A DNA stretch of 64,000 nucleotides, taken from contig JAHAJA010000024.1 in NCBI GenBank assembly GCA_018372435.1, positions 1 through 64,000 on the forward strand, read 5' to 3'. Of this stretch, positions 36,971 to 44,096 are shown one piece after another (positions within the stretch are counted from its first letter, which is position 1; every line of letters starts with the position of its first letter). Source of the stretch: Clostridiales bacterium. GTDB lineage: Bacteria > Bacillota > Clostridia > Lachnospirales > Lachnospiraceae. The notes beneath the pieces are model-generated. The model ran no database searches, was not told the DNA's origin, and saw nothing but the letters and a program-made list of their open reading frames with translations. The position numbers and the translations under genes were made by a program.

Positions 36971-38182
36971 TTGAACAAAAAACATTTTGTTTTGGGTATC
37001 GATGGAATGCCGTTTGATTTATTCAACGAGAAATTACAAAGCAATAAGATGCCAAAATGTAAAAAAATAATTGAAAAGGCTAACTTTAAAGCTATAGATT
37101 CTGTTATGCCACCAGTTTCATCTGTAGCATGGACGAGTTATGCTACTGGAAAATATCCCAAAGAACATGGTATATATGGATTTACTGAAAAAGATTCACG
37201 TCATTCGGGTTTATACATACCAACTACGGTTGATCGAAAGGCAGAAACCATCTGGAACCGATTATCAAGAAAGGGAAAGAAGGTAGTGGTTTTGAATGTT
37301 CCTTTCACCTATCCACCTGAAGCAGTTAATGGCATCATGGTTTCCTGTTTTTTATGTCCGAAGATAGAGAATGCGACTTATCCAAAAGCATTTTATCAGA
37401 ATTTGGCGGAGAGGGGATATATAATCGATGTTGAAGCACCTTCAAGTGAAGAAGACAAACCAAGGTTTATTGAAGATTTGTTCACAGCAATGAAAATAAG
37501 AACAGAACTTAGCATAGAATTGATGGAGCATACAAAGTGGGATTATTTTCATCTACATATCATGGAAACGGACAGGCTGTTTCATTTCTTTTGGGATTCT
37601 GTCACAGGCGAGAAGGAAGATCAATATTCCAAAGAAGTAGACCGATTTTTTGAAGCATTAGACAATCACGTTGATTCATTACTTCGTCAGCTTCCCCCAG
37701 ACACCGGGTTTACCATACTCTCAGATCATGGATTTTGTGGTATTCAACATGAAGTCCAATTAAATACATGGTTAAAAAAAGAGGCTTATTTTCATCCGGA
37801 CAAACTATATTCACTGACACCGGGAAGGATCTATATTCATTCAGAAGCGAAAGAAAAGGAAATATTAAAACAGGAATTAAAGGAAAAATTATTAACATTA
37901 GAAGATTCCGGCCATAAAGTCATTCAAAACGTATTTTTTGAAGAAGAGATATTCCAAGGAATGCAAGAAGAAACTGGTCCTAATATGGTGGTTCACCCCT
38001 TTAATGGATATGACTTAAAAAGTAATATGAGAGAATCAAATATTTTTACCGATAGTTTGCTGACAGGTATGCACACATTTGAAAATGCCATGTTAATCAG
38101 TACCCTGGATATAACGGATATATCTGATATATCCAGGGTTGCAGAAAAAATAGAGGAGGAAATATGTGATGACCATTTTTGA
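36971..38182 (+). CDS. Alkaline-phosphatase-fold phosphodiesterase
   Basis: 403 residues, TTG start behind AGGAGGGGAG. Third member of the family in the operon, with intact metal motifs: VLGIDGMPFD, the nucleophile region SSVAWTSYATGKYPKEHGIY, LSDHGFCGIQHE and a C-terminal TGMHTFE. Shorter than the copy at 28550. It directly follows CysN and overlaps the AMP-ligase, so its substrate may be linked to activated sulfate or to a phosphorylated intermediate (inference). Confidence 0.82.
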   Translation: MNKKHFVLGIDGMPFDLFNEKLQSNKMPKCKKIIEKANFKAIDSVMPPVSSVAWTSYATGKYPKEHGIYGFTEKDSRHSGLYIPTTVDRKAETIWNRLSRKGKKVVVLNVPFTYPPEAVNGIMVSCFLCPKIENATYPKAFYQNLAERGYIIDVEAPSSEEDKPRFIEDLFTAMKIRTELSIELMEHTKWDYFHLHIMETDRLFHFFWDSVTGEKEDQYSKEVDRFFEALDNHVDSLLRQLPPDTGFTILSDHGFCGIQHEVQLNTWLKKEAYFHPDKLYSLTPGRIYIHSEAKEKEILKQELKEKLLTLEDSGHKVIQNVFFEEEIFQGMQEETGPNMVVHPFNGYDLKSNMRESNIFTDSLLTGMHTFENAMLISTLDITDISDISRVAEKIEEEICDDHF

Positions 38183-39539
38183 CTATATATTTATGCATGC
38201 CCAAAAAAGCCCTGAACGGATGGCGTTAAAAAGTGAAAAAAATTCCATTACATATGGCCGACTGCTGATTCAGATTAATACATATGGTGAGTATCTGCAA
38301 CGCAATACATGTCATCAAGGTGACAGGGTTATTTTGAAAATAAAGGAAAGACAGGAGTGGTTCATAACATTTTTAAGTCTGCTGGCCATAGGCTGCCTGG
38401 TTATTCCCGTGCCTCCTGATATAACAGACTATGAACTGGAAACAGTCAAAGCAGATACAAAAGCGGATGCCGTCGTTGATCAATATATACATGTGGAACC
38501 GTCAGAGAAAGCATTTCCATCTAAATCTAATACAGGCGGTATTATTCATATGACATCAGGAACTACTGGAAAACAAAAATACTGTGTGAGAAATATTATG
38601 CAATTAACCATCGAAGGAGAAATGTATCAGAAAACATTTCAACTAGATGAGTCAGATAAGATTCTGGCATTACCGCCTTTATATCACTCTTATGCTCTTG
38701 GGGCAGGTGGTATGAGCGCTTTGGTGACCGGAGCATGCCTTTATACCCTTGATACTTTTGTGCCTAGAAGAGCATTGTCTGTAATTCAGGAAGAAAAAAT
38801 AACCATATTAATCATGGTCCCTGTGATGGCTAAATTGCTATGCAATTCCTATACAGCCAGCGAAGAGCAGTTGAAATCAGTGAGGTTATCAATTGTGGGT
38901 GCAGGCGCAATCTCAAAGGAATTATACGAAGATTTTTATCAAAAATATGGAATTACGTTACTTAGTAATTATGGAAGCACAGAAACAGGAGCAATCATAT
39001 CCCGGGTCGACAAAGGACCATATAATTCTGTTGGAAAGCCTATGGAAGGTGTAATGATTAAGGTGTTAGATGAAAACAAAAGACCGGTTCCTATTGGAGA
39101 ACAAGGCAAGCTTTGGGTGAAATGTCCAAATATGTTTACAGGATATCTGGGGATGACCAAACGACCAAAAGATGAGGAGGGTTGGTTTCCCATGCATGAT
39201 ATTGTTTATATGAACCAAAGTGGAGCGTTATTTATTTGCGGAAGAGAGTGTGGAATCATTAATATTGGTGGTAAGAAGGTCAATCCAAAAGAGGTAGAAG
39301 ACGTAATACTTAGCATTCCTAAAGTGAAAGATTGTGTTGTCATGGAATGCAAAGATAAAGTAAAAGCTTTTGTCGCTGCAGAAGGATTAACCCCAGAGGC
39401 CATTCGAAAAGAGTGTATGATCAAGTTATCAAACTATAAAGTGCCATCCATGATAGAATTTATTCAAAATATACCGAGAAATGAGCTGGGAAAAGTGCAG
39501 TATAGGATATTAACAGATGGTGTAAAAAATGGCTGTTGA
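38169..39539 (+). CDS. AMP-dependent acyl/aryl-acid ligase
   Basis: 456 residues of the ANL adenylating superfamily without a carrier domain. Motifs: MTSGTTGKQKY (A3), LPPLYHSYALG, SNYGSTETGAI (A5), the hinge ICGRECGIINIGGKKVNP (A8) and the catalytic Lys in RNELGKVQYR (A10). A GTG at 38166 and an ATG at 38169 both follow GAGGAGGA; ATG is preferred. It would adenylate a carboxylic acid and load it on CoA or an ACP. The best guess is the AHBA-like aromatic acid onto the ACP at 25485. Shorter than most acyl-CoA ligases. Confidence 0.88.
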   Translation: MTIFDYIFMHAQKSPERMALKSEKNSITYGRLLIQINTYGEYLQRNTCHQGDRVILKIKERQEWFITFLSLLAIGCLVIPVPPDITDYELETVKADTKADAVVDQYIHVEPSEKAFPSKSNTGGIIHMTSGTTGKQKYCVRNIMQLTIEGEMYQKTFQLDESDKILALPPLYHSYALGAGGMSALVTGACLYTLDTFVPRRALSVIQEEKITILIMVPVMAKLLCNSYTASEEQLKSVRLSIVGAGAISKELYEDFYQKYGITLLSNYGSTETGAIISRVDKGPYNSVGKPMEGVMIKVLDENKRPVPIGEQGKLWVKCPNMFTGYLGMTKRPKDEEGWFPMHDIVYMNQSGALFICGRECGIINIGGKKVNPKEVEDVILSIPKVKDCVVMECKDKVKAFVAAEGLTPEAIRKECMIKLSNYKVPSMIEFIQNIPRNELGKVQYRILTDGVKNGC

Positions 39540-40476
39540 TTTAATGAGGATAATAACAGGTTATAAACAGTCGGTGGCTCTGATGGCAGGTATCAAAATG
39601 AATATCCCCGAGATTTTATCCAAGCCTAGATCCATAAAAGAATTGAGTGAAATGCTTAAAATTGAGGAAGAAAGATCACTGTTTCTTTTCCTAATGTACT
39701 GGAAGTTCATGGGCATACTTAAAGAGGAAAACAATGTCTGGTATATGCAAGAGGAAGATCGCGCCCGGTTAAAAGAGTTCGAAAATATTATCAAGCACGA
39801 ACAAAATATCATGGAGTGTTGGAATACAAGTCAGAATATAATTGAAAGCTTAAAAAACAGTAAAAAGGCATTCTCTCATGAGGACAGGCAATTATATTTA
39901 AGCGCAATGAATGGCAAGAACTTAGAAATAATTGGTTTGCGAATGATTCGTGAATACCGCAAAAATGGCCCTATAGCATATCTGGAATGGGGAAACAGTG
40001 CAGGGCAGATGAGTACTATAATAGCTAAATTATATACGGATGCAAAGATAACGATTGTAATATCCAATCAATTCATCAATAGTAATGATTTGAAATTAAC
40101 TTATAAAAAAATGCATAAGCAGGTGGAAATTTATAGTCCGGAGGACTTATATAGCAAAGAAAACAAATTTTATGACATCATTCATCTGTACAATACAGTA
40201 CATTACTATTCATCAGAGGAACTGAAAAAAACTTTATTGATGATAAAAGAGAAGATGAATGAAAATTCCTTGCTTTGTATTGCAGATATGTTTTTAAAAG
40301 ATGAAGAGTGTGAAAATTATATGTATTTATTAGATTGGATAACCCATGGAGGAACCAATCATCTGTACATTGAGAATGTAAGAGAAGTAGTAAGTCAATG
40401 TGGGTTGCAAATATCAAAAAGTATTTATTTGAGAGAAATTACCACAGATTTAATTTTTATAAAAAAGGATGGATAG
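39529..40476 (+). CDS. O-methyltransferase-like protein with degenerate SAM motif
   Basis: 315 residues resembling the methyltransferase at 27494. An N-terminal winged-helix dimerisation domain is followed by a Rossmann-like half in which the glycine-rich motif reads LEWGNSAGQMS instead of DVGGGxG. The acidic residue after strand 2 and the usual catalytic His region are not evident. Overlaps the ligase gene by 11 bases. Either a divergent methyltransferase or a protein that has lost SAM binding and now has a structural or other role. Confidence 0.62.
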   Translation: MAVDLMRIITGYKQSVALMAGIKMNIPEILSKPRSIKELSEMLKIEEERSLFLFLMYWKFMGILKEENNVWYMQEEDRARLKEFENIIKHEQNIMECWNTSQNIIESLKNSKKAFSHEDRQLYLSAMNGKNLEIIGLRMIREYRKNGPIAYLEWGNSAGQMSTIIAKLYTDAKITIVISNQFINSNDLKLTYKKMHKQVEIYSPEDLYSKENKFYDIIHLYNTVHYYSSEELKKTLLMIKEKMNENSLLCIADMFLKDEECENYMYLLDWITHGGTNHLYIENVREVVSQCGLQISKSIYLREITTDLIFIKKDG

Positions 40477-40478
40477 AA

Positions 40479-41570
40479 GTGAGTAGACTAATTAATATCG
40501 GGATAGCTGGAACCGGTTGGATTGTGGAAAAAGTGTATATACCCATCCTATCTAGGCTGGAGGGTACAAATTTGGTTTCTTTCTATGAACCTATAGAGGA
40601 TAGAAAAAAACAAATGGAAAATCAATATCGGCATAGGGGATATAGATTTTTCGGAAATTATGATGACTTCTTACAATCAAGTATTGATTGTGTCATTGTA
40701 GCAACCCCTAATTATACCCATCAGGAATTATCAGTAAAAGCACTCGAAAAAGGCCTTGACGTATTATGTGAAAAACCTGCTGCTTTGTCTGAAAAAGAAA
40801 TCAATTGTGTCATAGAAGCAGCACAAAAAGGGAATGCAGTTTATATGCCGGGGTTCGTCAATCGATTTCGCCATGATGTGAAAACCGTAAAAGAATTAAT
40901 AGACAGCCAGAAAATTGGAGAAGTCATAGATATACAGGCTGGATGGTTGCGCAAGGGAGGTATTCCACGCCTTGGAAGCTGGTTTACGAAGAAAGAGTTG
41001 GCAGGAGGAGGTGTTCTTTTTGATTTGGGTTCACATATATTAGACATTTGCCTTATGATGTTTGGAACTTCCTTTCAGGAAAAAGAAGTGACGTTAAAAT
41101 CTGTTTATAAAAAGGAAAGTCAAAGAAATAGTGCGACATGGTTTGAGAACAGAAAGTCCAATGACCACTTAATTATGGATGTAGAAAGTACGGTATTTGC
41201 AACCGTTAAGTCACAACGTCAATGTTTGCGGATAGCCTTAAGCTGGAATGCACCAGTTGGGGGGGATTGTACCTATTTCTATATTAATGGCACAAAAGGT
41301 AAGATAGCATTACGAACATTGTTCGGATATAGCACGAATAAGTTATGGGATGATTCTTCTATCAGTGTGATGATTGATGGCCAGCCAGAAGAAAAAATCT
41401 TAAAAGAGCACTCGGCAAAATGTGCAGATGATGCTTTTTATCATATGCTTTTATGTTTTATTGATAAAATAAAAGGTAATGTCAGAAAAGAAGTATGTGC
41501 AGAAGATGCTGTCAGGAATGTCTGCTTAATTGAAGATTTATATAAGAATGAAAGGGGATTAGATGGATAA
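40479..41570 (+). CDS. Gfo/Idh/MocA-family oxidoreductase (RifL-like candidate)
   Basis: About 363 residues from a GTG at 40479, which fits the Rossmann start INIGIAGTGWIVEKV. An upstream in-frame start would overlap the previous gene by 79 bases. Contains CEKPAAL near 96 and GGGVLFDLGSHILDI near 177, the canonical motifs of NAD(P)-dependent sugar dehydrogenases. In rifamycin biosynthesis the equivalent RifL oxidises UDP-glucose to the 3-keto sugar for kanosamine formation. The AHBA-synthase-like and dehydroquinase-like genes next to it support that role, but the family is broad. Confidence 0.83.
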   Translation: MSRLINIGIAGTGWIVEKVYIPILSRLEGTNLVSFYEPIEDRKKQMENQYRHRGYRFFGNYDDFLQSSIDCVIVATPNYTHQELSVKALEKGLDVLCEKPAALSEKEINCVIEAAQKGNAVYMPGFVNRFRHDVKTVKELIDSQKIGEVIDIQAGWLRKGGIPRLGSWFTKKELAGGGVLFDLGSHILDICLMMFGTSFQEKEVTLKSVYKKESQRNSATWFENRKSNDHLIMDVESTVFATVKSQRQCLRIALSWNAPVGGDCTYFYINGTKGKIALRTLFGYSTNKLWDDSSISVMIDGQPEEKILKEHSAKCADDAFYHMLLCFIDKIKGNVRKEVCAEDAVRNVCLIEDLYKNERGLDG

Positions 41571-42030
41571 GATAATAAATTGTATTATTATAAATGGTCC
41601 GAACATAAATATGCTGGGAGTCAGAGAACCGGAATTATATAGTAATAAGACGTTGAAGGAAATTGAGGAAAACCTATACACACTTTCTCAGGAGCTAAGT
41701 ATACATATTGAGACTTTTCAATCGAACAGCGAAGGCAAGCTTGTAGACTTTATTCAAGATAGTTATCAACAGGCAGATGGATTTATCATAAATCCAGCGG
41801 CACTTTCTTGTTATGGGTATTCTATGCTGGAGGCATTAATAGCAACCAAGGTGCCTTTTATTGAAGTACATTTATCAAATATTTATGCAAGGGAGCGCTG
41901 GCATTCTGATTCTATATTTTCCTCAAAAGCAGTAGCTGTGATGGCAGGAATGAAAGATTATATATATGAGTCAGGGGTAAGAGCCATGTGTCATTATATA
42001 AGTGAAAATTATAGAAAAACGGAGGAGTAG
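41563..42030 (+). CDS. Type II 3-dehydroquinate dehydratase homologue (aminodehydroquinase candidate)
   Basis: 155 residues, AroQ type II fold. Conserved active-site elements: Asn11 in INGPNINMLG, Arg21 and Tyr26 in REPELYSNK, SNSEG, and EVHLSNIYARE. The segment normally reading NPGAYTHTS is NPAALSCYG, so the loop that touches the substrate ring is altered. That fits a non-standard substrate such as 5-deoxy-5-amino-dehydroquinate (RifJ role). Overlaps the oxidoreductase by 8 bases and ends in the 36-bp repeat shared with the next gene. Confidence 0.87.
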   Translation: MDKIINCIIINGPNINMLGVREPELYSNKTLKEIEENLYTLSQELSIHIETFQSNSEGKLVDFIQDSYQQADGFIINPAALSCYGYSMLEALIATKVPFIEVHLSNIYARERWHSDSIFSSKAVAVMAGMKDYIYESGVRAMCHYISENYRKTEE

Positions 42031-42100
42031 ATGTGAAAAACATTTTGGCAAAAAACGGAGGAGTAGATGTGAAAAACATTTTGGCAAAAAACGGAGGAGT
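42015..42100 (+). repeat. 36-bp tandem duplication over a stop, ribosome binding site and start
   Basis: Unit 42015-42050 is repeated exactly at 42051-42086, with a 14-base partial third copy to 42100. Each full unit contains GGAGGAG and a GTG in the same reading frame (42033 and 42069). The AHBA-synthase-like gene therefore has two equally good start sites and a 12-residue duplication at its N-terminus. Confidence 0.92.
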
Positions 42101-43271
42101 ACCTGTAAGGACAAAGAAATTTCATGAATGGCCATATGCCGATGAGAGAGAGCTTCATAATTTAAAAGAAGTTTTAGACAGCCGCAATTGGTGGCGTATG
42201 ACAGGCAGCAAAGTGGAAGAATTCGAAGAAAAGTTTGCAAAGATGCATGACGTAAAATATTGTTTAGGTCTTTCGAATGGTACTCATGCAATCGAATTGG
42301 CCTTGAATACATTGGGGATCGGAAAAGGGGATGAAGTAATTGTTCCTGCTTTTACGTTTATTTCAACGGCAACGGCGGTTCTATATTGTAATGCGGAACC
42401 GGTGTTTGCAGATATAGATCCCAAGACATTTTGCATGGATCCAGCTTCCTTTGAAAAAGCTATTACACCAAAAACAAAAGCCGTAATACCGGTCCATATG
42501 GCGGGTCACCCTTGTGAAATGGAGGCTATATGCACTATTGCCAAACAATATGGGATTAAAGTTATAGAAGATGCTGCACATGGCCATGGTACTGAATGGA
42601 ATCATAAAAGGATAGGTTCTTTTGGAGATATGGCCACTTTTAGTTTTCAAAACGGAAAGATTGTTACATGCGGAGAAGGGGGTGCAATTGTAACAAATGA
42701 TAAAGATCTGTATGAAAAGGCGTACTTGATTCATGGTGTAGGAAGGCCCAAAGGAGATACAGTATATGAGCATAAAGTTTTAGGGAGCAATGATCGGATG
42801 AATGAATTTCAGGCAGCAGTATTGCTTGCACAATTAGAAAGACTGCCAGAGTTTAATGAGCGAAGGGAACAAAATGCAAAAAGGTTAAATGATTTATTAT
42901 CCAGCATTAACGGGATAGTTCCACAAATATTTGACCCGAGAGGAACTATAAATTCCCATTATATGTATATGTTTTATTATAAAAAGGAATTATTCGGGAA
43001 TATGACGAGAGAAGAATTTGTTGAACACATGAATGCAGAGGGAATACCTTGTTTTGTAGCTTACCCTGCCATCAGTAATACTTCCTTCTTTAAAGCACGG
43101 GCGTTTGCGGGCAGAGTGAATATTACGAGAGAGTATACGGAAGAGTTAATTCCTAATGCGGTGAAAGTCTCAAAAGAAGTCGTGTGGCTGCCTCATTATA
43201 CATTGCTAGGTGATGATACAGATCTGCTGGAAATTACTTTAGCCATTCTTAAAATAAAAGGTATGTTATGA
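42033..43271 (+). CDS. AHBA-synthase-like DegT aminotransferase
   Basis: 412 residues (400 if the second GTG at 42069 is used). A PLP enzyme of the DegT/AHBA-synthase fold: GTHAIELAL, VPAFTFISTATAVL, MAGHPCEMEA, IEDAAHGHGTEW with Asp180, and PLP Lys209 in FSFQNGKIVTCGEGG. The blocks NWWRMTG, FSFQNGK, HGVGRP, GSNDRMNEFQAA and NSHYMYMF match my recollection of RifK-type AHBA synthases more closely than sugar aminotransferases, which usually read FSFxxNKxxTxGEGG. AHBA synthase aromatises aminodehydroshikimate and, with RifL, also aminates the 3-keto sugar. A sugar 3-aminotransferase is the main alternative. Confidence 0.8.
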   Translation: MKNILAKNGGVDVKNILAKNGGVPVRTKKFHEWPYADERELHNLKEVLDSRNWWRMTGSKVEEFEEKFAKMHDVKYCLGLSNGTHAIELALNTLGIGKGDEVIVPAFTFISTATAVLYCNAEPVFADIDPKTFCMDPASFEKAITPKTKAVIPVHMAGHPCEMEAICTIAKQYGIKVIEDAAHGHGTEWNHKRIGSFGDMATFSFQNGKIVTCGEGGAIVTNDKDLYEKAYLIHGVGRPKGDTVYEHKVLGSNDRMNEFQAAVLLAQLERLPEFNERREQNAKRLNDLLSSINGIVPQIFDPRGTINSHYMYMFYYKKELFGNMTREEFVEHMNAEGIPCFVAYPAISNTSFFKARAFAGRVNITREYTEELIPNAVKVSKEVVWLPHYTLLGDDTDLLEITLAILKIKGML

Positions 43272-43981
43272 GAAAGGAAGAAGCATTCAAAAAAATGACT
43301 TCTCCATTGCCAAGAGTAAAATTTAATTGCGATACATTTCATATTACAAAAGCTTTGGTGTTAGCACCCCATCCCGATGACGAGCTTTTAGGATGTGGTG
43401 GAACTATCTTATATTTATTAAATCAGGGGATTCCTGTAGATATTGCATTATTGACACATGAGCAGCAAAGATTGAAAGAATTTCACCATGTCTTAGATAT
43501 ATTATCCTGCCAGAATAGATATCTATTTCAATTTAAGGATGGTGAGTTGGGGAAAGAAAAAGAATTTTTAAGATTGGAAAAAAAGATAAGGGGACTGCAG
43601 GAGAAAATGCATTACAATATGATTTTTGTTCCCTATATCTTTGACTTAAATCAAGATCATGTGGCAGTAGTGAAAGCATTGTCACATGTATTAGAAGCTG
43701 ATGTGTCTGTTACTATTTGTATGTATGAGGTCTGGACTCCTATCTTATATCCCAATTTATATATCAACGTTTCTGATTTTTATAGTCAAAAAAGTCTTGC
43801 AATCAAATGTTATAATTCACAATTAGACCACTATAATATCATAAATCGAGATGTATCATTACATAGGTTCCGCGGAGCATTGATCGCAAAAAAGGATTAC
43901 GAATATGCGGAAGCATTCAAATACTTTGCTGCAAAAGAGTACAAGGAAGTGGTAGAGGCTATTTTATGTGATGAATCATAA
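43268..43981 (+). CDS. PIG-L family deacetylase
   Basis: 237 residues, LmbE/PIG-L fold. The zinc-binding motif APHPDDELLGCGGT is near residue 37 and the downstream His-containing FDLNQDHVAV near 130. Family members deacetylate GlcNAc-type sugars (mycothiol, bacillithiol, butirosin BtrD) or related amides. ATGA overlap with the upstream gene. Together with the GT2 at 25750 it suggests a sugar N-acetyl group is added and later removed, exposing an amine for acylation. Confidence 0.88.
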   Translation: MRKEEAFKKMTSPLPRVKFNCDTFHITKALVLAPHPDDELLGCGGTILYLLNQGIPVDIALLTHEQQRLKEFHHVLDILSCQNRYLFQFKDGELGKEKEFLRLEKKIRGLQEKMHYNMIFVPYIFDLNQDHVAVVKALSHVLEADVSVTICMYEVWTPILYPNLYINVSDFYSQKSLAIKCYNSQLDHYNIINRDVSLHRFRGALIAKKDYEYAEAFKYFAAKEYKEVVEAILCDES

Positions 43982-44036
43982 AATCCAAGAACTAATAAAA
44001 TCCAAGAACTAATAAAATCCAAGAACTAATAAAATC
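43981..44036 (+). repeat. 17-bp tandem repeat, 3.3 copies
   Basis: Three exact copies of a 17-base unit (43981-43997, 43998-44014, 44015-44031) plus five bases of a fourth. It starts at the last base of the deacetylase stop codon and fills half of the gap before the HAD/radical SAM gene. It could tune spacing or bind a protein, or simply reflect slippage. Confidence 0.9.
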
Positions 44037-44096
44037 AAATTGAATGTTAAAACACAATAGAGAAATTTTAGTCATGCGTAAAAGGAAGGTGAGATA

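Noticed and set aside
16078..42030. AroB and AroQ homologues as the cell's ordinary shikimate enzymes
   Set aside because: Not fully excluded, but AroQ sits inside a biosynthetic operon next to an AHBA-synthase-like gene and has an altered substrate loop, so a dedicated role is preferred.
43981..44036. CRISPR-like array
   Set aside because: The units are contiguous 17-mers without spacers, so it is a simple tandem repeat.
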